A stretch of 64,000 nucleotides of DNA from Aliivibrio sp. 1S175 (GCF_001690985.1 NZ_MAJS01000013.1:253260-317259); one strand, 5' to 3'. Numbered from the stretch's first letter, positions 9,662 to 19,651 are shown. Notes: a model not told the origin generated them from the letters alone. Numbers and translations: made by a program.

Positions 9662-10408
9662 TTAACATTGTCGCTGTAACCACTCTTTAAATACGTTTAT
9701 TTTTTCATGAGCTAACCCATTCTTTTTCCACACAATGTAATACGCTAATTCAATTTTACAATTTAACTTAGGAAAAGGTTGCACCAAACGCCCACTATCT
9801 AAATCGCTTTGCACTAACACACTTCGTCCCAGAGCCACACCTTGTCCACTTATTGCCGCTTGAATAACAGAGGCTGAATTATTTATCTTCAATCCTTTTT
9901 TTGCATTTACATTGTAAATTCCATGTTGCTCAAACCAGCTTTCCCATGTAGGGAAACCGCTTTCTTTAGGTAGAGACAAATCATGTAATAAAGGAAAATC
10001 AGCAAGAGATTGAATATTTTTCAAACCGTTATTAACTATTTCAGGTGAACAGACGGGAAAAATAGATTCAGTCATTAATAACGAAGTCTCGAATCCCAAT
10101 ATCAATGCTTTCGGCAAGATAATCTACCGTTCTAATATTGGTATCTAATCTCAGATCCCACTCTGGATGTGATGTTTGAAAATCATCAATTCGCATTAAT
10201 AACCATTTAGCGGCAAATGCAGGGCTTACCGCCACCGTTAAAATAGGGCTTATTTCTATCGGCTTTAATAAGGTGACGCCTTGCGATAAGTGTTCAAACC
10301 CTCGAGTAATTTCAAGCAAACCTTGCAATGCTTCTTTAGTTAACACCAAGCGGGTTAATCCTGATGAACGCCGCTCAAATAAAGAAACACCTAACCACTC
10401 TTTTAAAA
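9662..10408 (-). pseudogene. Broken LysR-family regulator (GcvA-like)
   Basis: Read on the minus strand, the sequence gives a LysR protein from the end of the HTH domain (LGVSLFERR, about 10395-10369) through the effector domain (LTVAVSPAFAAKWLL) up to about 10094, then continues in another frame (MTESIFPVCSPEIV to the C-terminus at 9662). The FGRG-type loop expected at the switch is missing, so a short deletion of non-multiple-of-three length caused the frame change. The N-terminal recognition helix is absent: the reading frame runs into foreign sequence near 10408. No functional DNA-binding protein can be made. Confidence 0.85.
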
Positions 10409-10605
10409 AAGAAAACGTTCAATTAGAAAAATGGCAAGAAAACAGTGCTATCAAACTTAAAAATACAGGTGGGATAGAAACTCTTGTGGTTGATGGCAAC
10501 TTCATTCACAACGGCATAAATTATGAAAAGTTCGATTGGCTACGTTTACCTATTGGCGAAACAGTGGATTATCAGGCTCTGCAAGCAGCCGTGTGGGCCC
10601 GCTAG
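10405..10605 (+). pseudogene. Fragment of a ChrR-like cupin (anti-sigma type)
   Basis: In frame with the stop at 10603-10605 the translation reads NVQLEKWQENSAI, TGGIETLVVDGNF and NYEKFDWLRLPIG, which follows the cupin core of ChrR-type proteins (GGEEILVLEG, GTWLRNP). The N-terminal zinc-binding domain and the start are missing, and the C-terminus joins amine-oxidase sequence in another frame near 10595. It is a remnant; assignment to ChrR rests on motif memory. Confidence 0.55.
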
Positions 10606-10982
10606 TGGAAATACACGATGCCAGTGCATTTGATGGGACAGGCGCCTTATTCGGCTTTGTAGGCTTTAATTCGATAACTCGAGAAAACGCAGGAAGTACA
10701 GTTATTAAGCAGGCCGCTATAGAGCAACTAACTCGGATCTTTGGCGCCCAAGCCAGTAGCCCTACTGATGTAAAATTCGTCGATTGGAGCCAAGAAAAAT
10801 ATACGGCAACACAAGACGACCGCCAAGCACCGACATCTCATCCTCATTATGGATTACCGTCATCAGCAAAAAAACTGCATCAATTAAATTGGTATTTTGC
10901 AGGGACAGAATCGGCAGAGGATAATGGTGGTTACCTAGAAGGGGCAGATTTAGTATTAGCACAACTCGATTTAAGCGAATAA
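10596..10982 (+). pseudogene. C-terminal fragment of a flavin amine oxidase
   Basis: From about 10596 the frame encodes the C-terminal third of a monoamine-oxidase-type flavoprotein: EIHDASAFDGTGALFGFVG, a DWSQEKYT segment and the final FAD-contacting motif FAGTESAEDNGGYLEGA. The FAD-binding N-terminus and most of the substrate domain are gone. The ATG at 10536 would read ChrR sequence out of frame, so no functional product is likely. Confidence 0.7.
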
Positions 10983-10983
10983 T

Positions 10984-11016
10984 AAAAAAGCCAAGCAATT
11001 AATTTAGCTTGGCTTT
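10984..11016 (-). terminator. Terminator after pepE
   Basis: Stem GCCAAGC (10990-10996) with GCTTGGC (11007-11013), loop of 10 nt, preceded on the plus strand by six A, which is a six-U run for minus-strand transcripts. It lies 30 nt past the pepE stop. Confidence 0.8.
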
Positions 11017-11046
11017 GTGCATTTCAATGTTCTTTGTTTATAAAAA

Positions 11047-11784
11047 CTAGCAGCTATGTTCCATTAAGAACTGAACATCATCTTCTGCATTGTAGTACAC
11101 GGGATCTTTTCCGTAAGAGAACAATTTAAGTGGCTTTTCATTTGCCGTGTGGTAGCTCAATTGACCATCAAGGATATGTAACCATGTTCCTTCAGGGATA
11201 CCGACTACCGGCTCATGTTTATTCACTTCTAAAAATTCTTGGATACGCTCATCACGAGTCTCACCAAAATGCCCCTCAACAGACGCTTCTAAATAGTGTG
11301 GGTTAATTTGGAAAGGTACTAAGTTTAATGACGGCAGAATTGCACCTGTAATAATAGGCATGTCATTGGTTGTACGAATCGTTGGACAACCAATATTTGT
11401 GCCTGCACTCCAACCAATATAAGGAATACCATTATCAAGTACTGCTTTACGAATTGGACCAACCAAACCTAAATCATGCAGTGTTTTATTTAATACCCAA
11501 GTATTACCGCCACTAACTAAAATACCATCCGCTTCTTGAATTGTTTTCACAGGATCTTCTGAGCGATGCAAACCCGTTACTTTACAATCTAAACCTAGAT
11601 GATCAAACGTTTGCTGAACCATAGCAACGCGGTCGTCATGGCTAGAGCGGATCACAGCATAAGGGATCAATACTAAATTTTTTGCCTTAGTTCTCTGAAT
11701 TTGTTCTACAATAGCTTTGCTCGCGAATTCCATCACGTAGTTGTTACCTGAAATCTTGCCGTTACTTAATAATAAAATATCCAC
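11047..11784 (-). CDS. pepE: Dipeptidase E (aspartyl dipeptidase, peptidase S51)
   Basis: Cytoplasmic serine peptidase that cleaves dipeptides with N-terminal aspartate. 245 residues, slightly longer than the 229 of the enterobacterial enzyme. The nucleophile elbow GWSAGTN places the catalytic Ser at 126; LVSGGNTWVL (89-98) and the NPHY motif carrying the catalytic His (about 163) are present. It stands alone with its own terminator; the 316-nt upstream gap to the divergent RIO kinase gene shows no further gene. Confidence 0.93.
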   Translation of the reverse strand: MDILLLSNGKISGNNYVMEFASKAIVEQIQRTKAKNLVLIPYAVIRSSHDDRVAMVQQTFDHLGLDCKVTGLHRSEDPVKTIQEADGILVSGGNTWVLNKTLHDLGLVGPIRKAVLDNGIPYIGWSAGTNIGCPTIRTTNDMPIITGAILPSLNLVPFQINPHYLEASVEGHFGETRDERIQEFLEVNKHEPVVGIPEGTWLHILDGQLSYHTANEKPLKLFSYGKDPVYYNAEDDVQFLMEHSC

Positions 11785-12100
11785 TTCTAACTGCCTTATG
11801 TCTATTTAACATCGCTTTTTAGCTTTATCCAATACGAGAAAAACAAGCGATATGATTACGAAAGATGCAAAAACAATATCAGAAATAGTGACGTTAAAAC
11901 TTGTGTTAGATCGTATCTGTAGTCTATAAATTATGACTAAATAGGAAGAAATAGTACCGTCGTCACAAACAAGACAGAAAATAACTACTCACCAAAACTT
12001 GTGAGAAAGCAGAATATAGGCATAATGCCCTTTAAATTTTATTCATAGTTCAAAAATACGTCACAACTTGGGACGTTTATCTACGCTCATATGAGGTGCA
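11785..12100. other. Intergenic region pepE / RIO kinase
   Basis: 316 nt between divergent genes. I see no ORF, repeat or RNA gene in it; it must hold both promoters, but no clear -35/-10 pair stood out. Confidence 0.5.
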
Positions 12101-12958
12101 ATGAAAATACCAAACAGATTACTACCATTAGTTGAAGATGGTTTAATAGATGAAGTTCTAACCCAATTAATGAGTGGTAAAGAAGCCTCGGTCTACATTG
12201 TACGTAGTGGCGATAAGATTCAATGTGCCAAAGTCTACAAAGAGATTGAACAACGCAGCTTCAAACAAGCCGTTGCTTATCGTGAGGGACGAAAAGTAAA
12301 AAACAGCCGCCGTGCTCGTGCGATGGAAAAAGGATCTAAATTCGGTCGTGATGAACAAGAAAAAGTATGGCAAAACGCTGAAATTGATGCGCTATACAAA
12401 CTATCAGAAGCAGATGTGCGTGTACCTACACCCTACGGTTGTTTTGATGGCGTTCTATTAATGGAATTAGTGACAGACGATGAAGGCTCTGTAGCTCCTC
12501 GTCTAAACGATATAACACTAACAAAAGAACAAGCGTTGCGTGATCATGATTTAATGATCCAATACGTAACTCGTATGCTATGCGTCGGTATTGTTCATGG
12601 TGATTTATCGGAATTTAACGTATTAGTTGACCATCTCGGCCCTGTTATTATCGATTTACCTCAAGCGGTAGATGCGTCGGCAAATAACAATGCGAAGTGG
12701 ATGCTTGAACGTGATGTGAATAACATGACGACCTATTACGGCCAATATGCACCAGAGTTACTCGGAACCGAATACGCAAAAGAAATGTGGGCACTGTATG
12801 AAATCGGTGAATTAACACCAAACAGCACACTCACAGGTGTATTTGTAGATGATGGTAAAGATGCGGATGTTGATGGCTTAATGGCCGAAATTAACGCCGT
12901 TATGGAAGAGGCGCGCTTACGTAAAGAACGCCAACTTGAAGACCAAGATAACGACTAA
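12101..12958 (+). CDS. RIO1-family serine protein kinase
   Basis: Atypical protein kinase of the RIO fold, 285 residues, cytoplasmic. The ATP loop region GKEASVYIVR (about 28-37), the catalytic loop HGDLSEFNVLV (His166, Asp168, Asn173) and the metal-binding IIDLPQAV (about 183-190) are intact, so it should be active. Bacterial RIO kinases of this type are poorly characterised and their targets are unknown. The ATG follows GAGGTGCA. It is convergent with a hydrolase gene only 3 nt beyond its stop. Confidence 0.88.
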   Translation: MKIPNRLLPLVEDGLIDEVLTQLMSGKEASVYIVRSGDKIQCAKVYKEIEQRSFKQAVAYREGRKVKNSRRARAMEKGSKFGRDEQEKVWQNAEIDALYKLSEADVRVPTPYGCFDGVLLMELVTDDEGSVAPRLNDITLTKEQALRDHDLMIQYVTRMLCVGIVHGDLSEFNVLVDHLGPVIIDLPQAVDASANNNAKWMLERDVNNMTTYYGQYAPELLGTEYAKEMWALYEIGELTPNSTLTGVFVDDGKDADVDGLMAEINAVMEEARLRKERQLEDQDND

Positions 12959-12961
12959 TCT

Positions 12962-13645
12962 TTATACTCTTATAATATCACTGGCAGATGACGGATTATC
13001 TGCCCTGTAATTCCCCAACCCTGCTTTTTCTTCTCTATTAAATTTATGATGCTCAATAAAGTAATCAACTTGATTCACAGTATCCGTTGCGTAAATCAAG
13101 CTAGTATGCGAATGGTTAAGACACAAATGATCACTAAGCTCAGGAAGTAATGTCTCTTCTACCGTTACCGTTCCATCCGAAGGTTGCTTATCTCGAATAA
13201 GAGATGAACGTAGACCAATGGGTATCGTACCGGCGATAGAACCAATAGGACAATCGACCATTAATTTATTTACATCAACCAAACCTTGTTCTTTCGAATT
13301 TCCTAAAATGAACCCTAGTCTCATATGCTGAAGCTCTTTTGCAATGGAAGCTCCTTGAAGTGGTGAGCCTATCGTTACAATCGAGTCAATTGGTGTATTT
13401 TTATCTTGGTGGGTATTCACAAAATGAACGCCTAAAATACCGCCTAAGCTATGACCAACAATGACATTCTTTTTAGAGACCGATAAACAATTATGAATAC
13501 GCTTAAAAAGTAAGGTTTCATTGATGCGTAAAGAATTATAAGTAATGACTTGTACGGTATGACCTTTTTTTCGTAATCGTGCCGCTAGTGGCTTCATTAC
13601 AACACCATGCATATATAATCCATGCAATACAACTATGTTCGCCAT
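12962..13645 (-). CDS. Alpha/beta hydrolase (lipase-like)
   Basis: 227-residue hydrolase of the small lipase/PGAP1-like type. HGLYMHG near the N-terminus forms the oxyanion region (residues 8-14), the nucleophile elbow is GHSLGG (Ser66), a GSPLQGASIA stretch follows, and the likely catalytic His lies in LNHSHTSL near residue 182. No signal peptide, so cytoplasmic. Substrate unknown. Single gene, convergent with the RIO kinase. Confidence 0.8.
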   Translation of the reverse strand: MANIVVLHGLYMHGVVMKPLAARLRKKGHTVQVITYNSLRINETLLFKRIHNCLSVSKKNVIVGHSLGGILGVHFVNTHQDKNTPIDSIVTIGSPLQGASIAKELQHMRLGFILGNSKEQGLVDVNKLMVDCPIGSIAGTIPIGLRSSLIRDKQPSDGTVTVEETLLPELSDHLCLNHSHTSLIYATDTVNQVDYFIEHHKFNREEKAGLGNYRADNPSSASDIIRV

Positions 13646-13789
13646 TACTTATTCCTCTACTTAAAACACTTATATACGACTATATCAAGAGCGAATAGTT
13701 CTAACGCCCTAGACATATCATTTATCACGGGTAGCGACAGTCTTAATTTATGAATCGTGAGCGACTACAAACTATTGAATTAAAGGATT

Positions 13790-14875
13790 TTAATTTTCAA
13801 TAGAATGGGAACTTTCTTCCGCTTCATTATTCAACCAAACCGTGAATAATTGATAGGTTAAACTCAGCACTACCGCACCCACAAATAAGCCGACAATACC
13901 TGACATCGCCATGCCACCTAACGCCCCAAGTAAAATAACAATCATCGGTATATGAGACCCACGGCTTAATAAAATCGGTTTTAAAATCGCATCGCTACTA
14001 CTTACCAATACACACCAAACAGCAAAAAGTACGCCAGTGGTTGTAGTATCAACGCTGAAAACATAAAAAATAATAGGCAAAAGTACCAAGATTGGTGGTA
14101 ACTGAATAATAGCAAAAACAAGAACTAAGAAGAGCCATAAGCCCAATACAGGAGCAGGAAGCCCTATCACGGCCATACCTAAACCTGCCATCATGGTTTG
14201 AATTACAGCCACACCAATGACCCCTTGAACCACACTTCTAATTGTCGTTTTAGATAATTTAGTTAGATCTTCACCATGTGCTCCCGTCAATCTATTTGAA
14301 ACCAAAATAAAGGCACGTTCGCATTTAGCTGCATTCGCCATAAAGACACCGCCAATAATGGTAGAAATAATAAACTGAATAAATCCACCACCAAGAGAAC
14401 CAACAATAGAGGCGGCTTTACTGGCAACGACTTTTACTTCTCCACTGTATTTAAAAAGCAAGCTTTCAAGGTTTGAAGACGCTAATGACATAAAAGAATA
14501 GGCTTCATTACCAATGATAGGCCACTCTTGCATACTCAATTTAGGTTTAGGAATCGCTATCGTCCCATCTTGATAGCCTAAAAAGAGTTCCGTACCACTC
14601 GTATAAATCCCTGTCGATAACGCCACTAAGGGGATCAATAATAAAACCACCCCAACAATGGTTAAAACAATACTGACTTTACTTTCACTTAATCTCGTTT
14701 TTTTACTAAAAAAAATCACAATAGGATACAAGGCAGTCGCAATAATGCCTCCCCATACCATCAATAATAAAAAAGGCTTTAAGATAGAAAAGCACCACAA
14801 TACCAAAACAGAAAGCGCACTGATTTTAATAAAGGCATCAATCGCTTGATTGGAAAAATTGTGTTCTAGTTTCAT
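13790..14875 (-). CDS. AI-2E-type family permease (YdiK-like)
   Basis: Inner-membrane protein of about 361 residues with eight helices, of the AI-2E transporter/UPF0118 family, which includes proteins exporting AI-2, Na+ or unknown substrates. Family features are the N-terminal pair of helices (LWCFSILKPFLLLMVWGGIIATALYP), a soluble middle part and the conserved C-terminal glycine-rich helices (LGALGGMAMSGIVGLFVGAVVLS). The start at 14875 is chosen because AAGGA lies 6-7 nt ahead; an in-frame ATG 18 nt upstream lacks a site. The substrate cannot be inferred. Confidence 0.82.
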   Translation of the reverse strand: MKLEHNFSNQAIDAFIKISALSVLVLWCFSILKPFLLLMVWGGIIATALYPIVIFFSKKTRLSESKVSIVLTIVGVVLLLIPLVALSTGIYTSGTELFLGYQDGTIAIPKPKLSMQEWPIIGNEAYSFMSLASSNLESLLFKYSGEVKVVASKAASIVGSLGGGFIQFIISTIIGGVFMANAAKCERAFILVSNRLTGAHGEDLTKLSKTTIRSVVQGVIGVAVIQTMMAGLGMAVIGLPAPVLGLWLFLVLVFAIIQLPPILVLLPIIFYVFSVDTTTTGVLFAVWCVLVSSSDAILKPILLSRGSHIPMIVILLGALGGMAMSGIVGLFVGAVVLSLTYQLFTVWLNNEAEESSHSIEN

Positions 14876-14934
14876 AAACAGTCCTTGTCGCAAAAGGGAG
14901 TTGTATTCATATCGCGTTTACCTAATTAAAAAAA

Positions 14935-15822
14935 CTAATGCTTTTCTTTAGTAAACCACCAACATAACAATGACGCGATAGTCACCATTATAACGCCTTG
15001 CCAAAATTGAATTGTTAGCTCAATGTCTAAAATCCACGCAGAAAAGAACGTAGATAATATAGGGGTAAAATATGAAAACGTAGCGAGAAGCACCATGTTC
15101 CCACCAATAATACCGATATTCCACAATGCATAGCCACTGCCCATGATCACACCTGCAAGTAAAAGGTCGATAGCGGCACTGCTTGTCATCACAATCGAAC
15201 CTTCATCACTGATGGCGTATTTGCCCCATAACGCGACTGCTGTTGCGATGAAAAACCACGTAATTGCGTTTTTACCATTGGCTAATTTTTTCGTGATATT
15301 ACAATAAATTGCCCAAAGAAACGCTCCCGTAAACGCAAGGGAATAGCTCACAGGGTTAGTCGCTGCATTATTCATTAATTGAGTAATAGAAAGGCCTTTA
15401 TCTCCACTTAATGTCCAAGCGACACCAAAGAAAGACAATAATATAGCCGGATAAATTACCTTATTTATGGGTTTATTACTTACAAGTACGGCAAACAATA
15501 CCGTTAACGATGGCCACAAATAATTAATGATACTCATTTCAACGGCTTGATTACGGCTATTTGCCATACCTAATGCTAATGATAAACACATTTCATAACT
15601 AACAAATAACCCACCACCAATCAGTAAATAACGCGGTGAAAATACACTTAATTTAGGTAATCCCATCACTAAAACTAAAAATAATGACCCCACGCTATAA
15701 ATCATTGCAGCCCCACCAATTGGACCTAACTGCTCGGTAACATTACGTATTAATCCGACAATCATGCTCCAAAATAAAATAGCACTACAACCAGCCAACG
15801 TATATTTATATGAGGTATTCAA
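14935..15822 (-). CDS. yddG: Aromatic amino acid exporter YddG (DMT family)
   Basis: Ten-helix drug/metabolite transporter, 295 residues. It aligns by memory along its length with enterobacterial YddG: the WSxxVGLIRxVxExLGPxGGAAxIYS opening, NYLWPSLTxLFA, and WNxGIxxGN followed by SYFTPxLS. YddG exports aromatic amino acids and related compounds across the inner membrane. It lies just upstream of, and on the same strand as, the AI-2E-type gene (about 60 nt apart), so the two may be co-transcribed. Confidence 0.88.
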   Translation of the reverse strand: MNTSYKYTLAGCSAILFWSMIVGLIRNVTEQLGPIGGAAMIYSVGSLFLVLVMGLPKLSVFSPRYLLIGGGLFVSYEMCLSLALGMANSRNQAVEMSIINYLWPSLTVLFAVLVSNKPINKVIYPAILLSFFGVAWTLSGDKGLSITQLMNNAATNPVSYSLAFTGAFLWAIYCNITKKLANGKNAITWFFIATAVALWGKYAISDEGSIVMTSSAAIDLLLAGVIMGSGYALWNIGIIGGNMVLLATFSYFTPILSTFFSAWILDIELTIQFWQGVIMVTIASLLCWWFTKEKH

Positions 15823-15990
15823 GGTAGATATTTCCTAAAAATAAAAAGTAACCTCCTTACTTTATCATCTAAATAAGAAATATATTCATAATATAAATAA
15901 ACCCGGCATGAACCATGCTTAATAATCTTACAAATTAAACACACCTTATTTACAGAACTATCATTAAATAACGAGAAGATTACATTTATT

Positions 15991-17877
15991 ATGTTTAAAA
16001 ATTTATCGCTTAAAAATAAACTGGCTATCTCTGCCAGCGCTGCAATCATCCTCGGGGGAGTATTGGTTGAAGCTCTATCATTTTCCGCTTCGTTAGATCG
16101 TTTAGATACCGAAGTAACACAACGATTAGAAAGTACCACAGCCTCATACAATCAATATGTGACAGATTGGGTCCTTTCTAAAGAGCGCGCCTTAACCTCA
16201 CTACCAAAAGAAGCCAGTCCTGATGCCATTGTCGTTCACTTACAACAAGTTCGTGATTCTGCAAAGTTTGATAATGTCTTTCTTGCCTATCCTGATGGGT
16301 CTCAAGCCAACGCGAATGGGGTAATTCTTCCACCGGGTAATAATGACCCTAGAAAATGGGGTTGGTACACAAACGCCATTGCCGCGCCCTCTAAAGTCTT
16401 TATGGATAATCCAACCGTTGCCGCAGCAACAGGCGCAAACGTTATATCTTTAGGTAAAGCCTTGAATCTACATGGCCAACGAATCGTTCTTGGTGCCGAT
16501 GTTGAAATTACCGATATCTTAAACAGCATGGGAAAAGTCATTATTCCTGGTGAAGGCTTTATGTTTATTGCCAACAAGAAAGGGAATATTTTCACTCACC
16601 CGAACACAGCATTACTGAATAAATCAGTCTCCACTTTAGGCTTGGATTTTTCAACCATTCAACAAGCAACAAATAGTAACTCTGACATTTCGATTGAATT
16701 GGATGGTGAGAAGTTCATTATGTATGCTCAGGAGATTGAAGGCACAAGCTTAATTACGGTGAGCATCATTAATTATGATTCACTCGTTGCCCCTTTATTT
16801 GATGCGGTATCAGGTCAAATTATCGTCACAGCAATTGTTGTAATTATATGTACTCTACTATTCAACCTTCTGTGCAGCATTTTATTCCGCCCATTAAATA
16901 ATGTCTCTCAAGCTCTTGCTCAAATTGCAAATGGTAGCGGTGATTTAACGCAACGAATCCATGTTGAAAATAAAGATGAGGTTGGTGAGTTAGCAAATAA
17001 TTTCAATACTTTTGTTGAAAGCTTACAGCAACTTATTCAGCATATTCGCCAACAATCACAACAACTTACCGAAGGTTCAGAACAAAGTACAAATCGTGCT
17101 AATAATTCCGTAAAAGAACTGAACCTTCAGCAACAAGAAATTACCATGGTTGCTACTGCTGTCACTGAAATGGCATCAGCCACTCGTGAGATTGCTTCTC
17201 ATGCAGAGCAAACGGCAGAAGCCGCGCAGAATTCATCAAGCAGCACTCAAAAGGGGCACTCGCTTGTCGTTGAAACAAAAGCATCAATCAATAACCTAGC
17301 TAACGAAGTTAATGAAGCAAGTACGGTAATTAGTGAGCTGCAACAGCACTCTCAAGAGATAAATACGGTACTGGCAACTATCCAAGGAATTGCTGAACAA
17401 ACGAATCTATTGGCATTAAATGCGGCAATTGAGGCCGCACGAGCAGGTGAACAAGGGCGTGGTTTTGCCGTCGTTGCTGATGAAGTACGAGTTTTATCAC
17501 AACGTACTCATACTTCAACAGAAGAAATCAAGTCGACCATTGATATTCTACAGCAGACAACAAGCCGTGCTGTTAATCTAATGCAAAGCAGTTCTGAGCT
17601 TGCGAACAGTTCAGTAGAAGATGCTGACCGCGCAACGCTTGCACTAGAAGAAATCAGCTCGTCGGTCACCTTAATCAGTGATATGGCGACTCAAATTGCG
17701 ACGGCCGCTGAGGAACAAACCCATGTAACAGGTGAGATTACTCAAAACATTACCTCAATTAAAGACGTCACTGATTTACTCGTTATTGATTCAGAAGACA
17801 CGTTAACTCAATCTTATTCTCTTAAAGAGCAGGCTGTTGATTTAAGTGAAAAAGTAGCAACATTCAAATTATCATAA
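15991..17877 (+). CDS. Methyl-accepting chemotaxis protein with Cache sensor
   Basis: 628-residue chemoreceptor: TM helix (about 9-30), periplasmic dCache-type sensor (about 35-270) with a WGWY...[24 protein letters not shown] segment, second TM (about 275-300), HAMP (about 300-355) and a long signalling domain whose tip ([24 protein letters not shown] region, 467-501) binds CheW/CheA. It lacks the C-terminal CheR-docking pentapeptide. dCache sensors often bind amino acids or organic acids; the ligand is not readable. Single gene, divergent from yddG. Confidence 0.93.
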   Translation: MFKNLSLKNKLAISASAAIILGGVLVEALSFSASLDRLDTEVTQRLESTTASYNQYVTDWVLSKERALTSLPKEASPDAIVVHLQQVRDSAKFDNVFLAYPDGSQANANGVILPPGNNDPRKWGWYTNAIAAPSKVFMDNPTVAAATGANVISLGKALNLHGQRIVLGADVEITDILNSMGKVIIPGEGFMFIANKKGNIFTHPNTALLNKSVSTLGLDFSTIQQATNSNSDISIELDGEKFIMYAQEIEGTSLITVSIINYDSLVAPLFDAVSGQIIVTAIVVIICTLLFNLLCSILFRPLNNVSQALAQIANGSGDLTQRIHVENKDEVGELANNFNTFVESLQQLIQHIRQQSQQLTEGSEQSTNRANNSVKELNLQQQEITMVATAVTEMASATREIASHAEQTAEAAQNSSSSTQKGHSLVVETKASINNLANEVNEASTVISELQQHSQEINTVLATIQGIAEQTNLLALNAAIEAARAGEQGRGFAVVADEVRVLSQRTHTSTEEIKSTIDILQQTTSRAVNLMQSSSELANSSVEDADRATLALEEISSSVTLISDMATQIATAAEEQTHVTGEITQNITSIKDVTDLLVIDSEDTLTQSYSLKEQAVDLSEKVATFKLS

Positions 17878-17893
17878 TGGTGTAAATCGACTA

Positions 17894-17930
17894 GTAGAAG
17901 TGGTATTTAACTCACCACTTCTACCGTTTT
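17894..17930. terminator. Terminator after the chemoreceptor gene
   Basis: Eleven-bp perfect stem (17894-17904 with 17914-17924), 9-nt loop, then CG and TTTT. The stop codon of the convergent zinc-ribbon gene lies inside the loop, so that gene ends within this hairpin. Confidence 0.75.
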
Positions 17931-18077
17931 ATGTTGGGGGCCTAAGTAAGTTCCTTCATCAATAAAATAGCGTAACGATTCTTCACACTCTGGACACTCA
18001 AAGATCTCATTAGGTTCAATAGCTTCATCTTCAACCCACTCCCAGCCAATGTGCTCTTCACAACTCGGACATTCCAT
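17907..18077 (-). CDS. Small zinc-ribbon protein
   Basis: 56-residue acidic protein with two CxxC knuckles (CPSC at 3-6, CPEC at 29-32), the arrangement of a small zinc ribbon. The start at 18077 is set by an AGAGG ribosome site 7 nt ahead; the longer open frame upstream is not protein-like. Divergent from the LysR gene. Function unknown; the rest of the sequence gives no family I can name. Confidence 0.75.
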   Translation of the reverse strand: MECPSCEEHIGWEWVEDEAIEPNEIFECPECEESLRYFIDEGTYLGPQHKTVEVVS

Positions 18078-18209
18078 TTTTATACCTCTAGCATTTTTTC
18101 CTAGTATAATACTTATACGTAGCCACATAAATCTTCTTACCCATTTGTAAAACAAATTTTTATCCATTATCTTTAAGATAATCATATTTTGTTATATATC
18201 TGGTGATTT

Positions 18210-19097
18210 ATGCTTAACCCATTATGGCTTAATACATTTTGTACTTTAGTTGATATTGGTCATTTTACTCAAACAGCCGAACAGCTATATATGACCCAAC
18301 CGGGTGTTAGCCAACACATCAAAAAATTAGAAAATGCCTGTGGTTATAATTTATTAAAACGAGAAGGAAAAAGTGTCGATCTTACTGAACAAGGTCGCTT
18401 AGTTTACGACTTTGCTCGACAACAGCAGCGTCATACAGCGAGCTTAATTGAAACCTTAAGTTTTGATGACCCATACAACGGTATTTGCAAGTTATCTTGC
18501 TCTGGTGCGCTAGCCTTATCTCTTTATCCAGAGTGCATCGAGTTACAAAAGATGCACCCTAATTTAGTGACGTTTTTAGAAGCCGCACCCAATCATAAAA
18601 TATTAGACGATATCCAACGTGGGAATATTGATATTGGTATTGTCACTCACCGCCCTACGCCAAATTTATTTATAAGTGAAGAATTGACAAAAGAGCCTCT
18701 CTGTTTGGTCCTTCCAAAACAATATCAAAATACCCCAATAACCATTGATGTATTAATGTCGTGTGGATTAATTAAACACCCAGATGCAGAGCACTATTTA
18801 TCATTATATTTCGACCATTGCCAAGATGCTGCATTAGAAAATGGCAATGCAAACGAATTTCCTATTACCAGTTATATAAATCAACTTAGCCAGATTTTAT
18901 TGCCAATAGCCCAAGGGATTGGATTTACTGTCTTACCACAAAGCGCAATTGATGCTTTTCATAACAAAGACGCACTGTATATTCATCAACCGACTCAAAT
19001 CGTATTGGAAAGCTTATTTTTAGTTCAAAAAAGGAATCGAGACTTACCGAAACGCTACCAGACATTAATAACAAAACTCAAAGAAACATTATTGTAG
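18210..19097 (+). CDS. LysR-family transcriptional regulator
   Basis: 295 residues: HTH with the LysR pattern FTQTAEQLYMTQPGVSQHIKKLE (about 18-40), then a periplasmic-binding-protein-like effector domain. It starts with a leucine/asparagine-rich MLNPLWLNTFCTLV helix as in many LysR proteins. It diverges from the zinc-ribbon gene and precedes the transporter operon at 19760, separated by a terminator and a small minus-strand ORF, so its target could be either side. Ligand unknown. Confidence 0.9.
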   Translation: MLNPLWLNTFCTLVDIGHFTQTAEQLYMTQPGVSQHIKKLENACGYNLLKREGKSVDLTEQGRLVYDFARQQQRHTASLIETLSFDDPYNGICKLSCSGALALSLYPECIELQKMHPNLVTFLEAAPNHKILDDIQRGNIDIGIVTHRPTPNLFISEELTKEPLCLVLPKQYQNTPITIDVLMSCGLIKHPDAEHYLSLYFDHCQDAALENGNANEFPITSYINQLSQILLPIAQGIGFTVLPQSAIDAFHNKDALYIHQPTQIVLESLFLVQKRNRDLPKRYQTLITKLKETLL

Positions 19098-19154
19098 GCG
19101 GTAGGTATATGAGGCTTACTGTTAAAAAAGAAATTACAAAGCACTAAAACCAAA

Positions 19155-19183
19155 AAACTCCTGATTATCAGGAGTCTTTTTTT
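19155..19183. terminator. Bidirectional terminator
   Basis: Perfect 8-bp stem ACTCCTGA/TCAGGAGT (19157-19175) with a TTA loop, A-run before and seven T after. It ends the LysR gene on the plus strand and the 28-residue ORF on the minus strand. Confidence 0.9.
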
Positions 19184-19268
19184 ACCATTTTTTAGCCGCA
19201 TCTTTTGCTGTGTCTTTCCAGTATTGAATTCGCGCACGTTGCAATTGGGCTTTTCTTGTTTTTTTCAT
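19182..19268 (-). CDS. 28-residue basic small protein (predicted)
   Basis: ORF starting MKKTRKAQLQRARIQYW and ending DAAKKW, with AGGA 9 nt before the ATG and an intrinsic terminator starting at its stop codon. It is strongly basic (about ten Lys/Arg) and predicted to be one amphipathic helix. Tight packaging between its own ribosome site and terminator argues for a real gene; no family recognised. Confidence 0.6.
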   Translation of the reverse strand: MKKTRKAQLQRARIQYWKDTAKDAAKKW

Positions 19269-19425
19269 AAGATACTTCCTTTAATCACTCGCTCATCTTT
19301 GAGCTGCGGTCATAAATCTCAATGACCCATTCAATCTATAGCAGTGTATAACACTTTGCGAGGATCAAGATCACGAATATTTAAACGTACTGCGTTTTTT
19401 TACGTATTATTTTTGATCTAGGTAA

Positions 19426-19453
19426 CAGTTTAACGACTATCATCACTAAACTG
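19426..19453. promoter_or_regulatory. Inverted repeat upstream of the transporter operon
   Basis: CAGTTTA (19426-19432) and TAAACTG (19447-19453), with outer GGTAA/TTACC also matching (19421-19425, 19461-19465). It could be a LysR-type or other operator in the 490-nt gap 19269-19759, which otherwise holds only the Pho-box-like repeats. Confidence 0.3.
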
Positions 19454-19651
19454 CATATTATTACCGTTTAGCCTATGAAAGAAACAACCAATTGAAATTA
19501 CTCTACTAAATTAAAAAACTGATACATATAATTCAAATTCTCTCAAACGGTATCCTCTAATTCTTTATTTGTAATCGTTCCTATATTTACTACGGAATTT
19601 AAGATATTCAATATTGATACGGCTTATTAAATTCATTGCACTGAAACATTA

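Noticed and set aside
10536-10982. Plus-strand ORF of 148 codons as an intact gene
   Set aside because: Its first 20 or so codons are ChrR-like sequence read out of frame; only the remainder resembles an amine oxidase C-terminus, so it is treated as a remnant.
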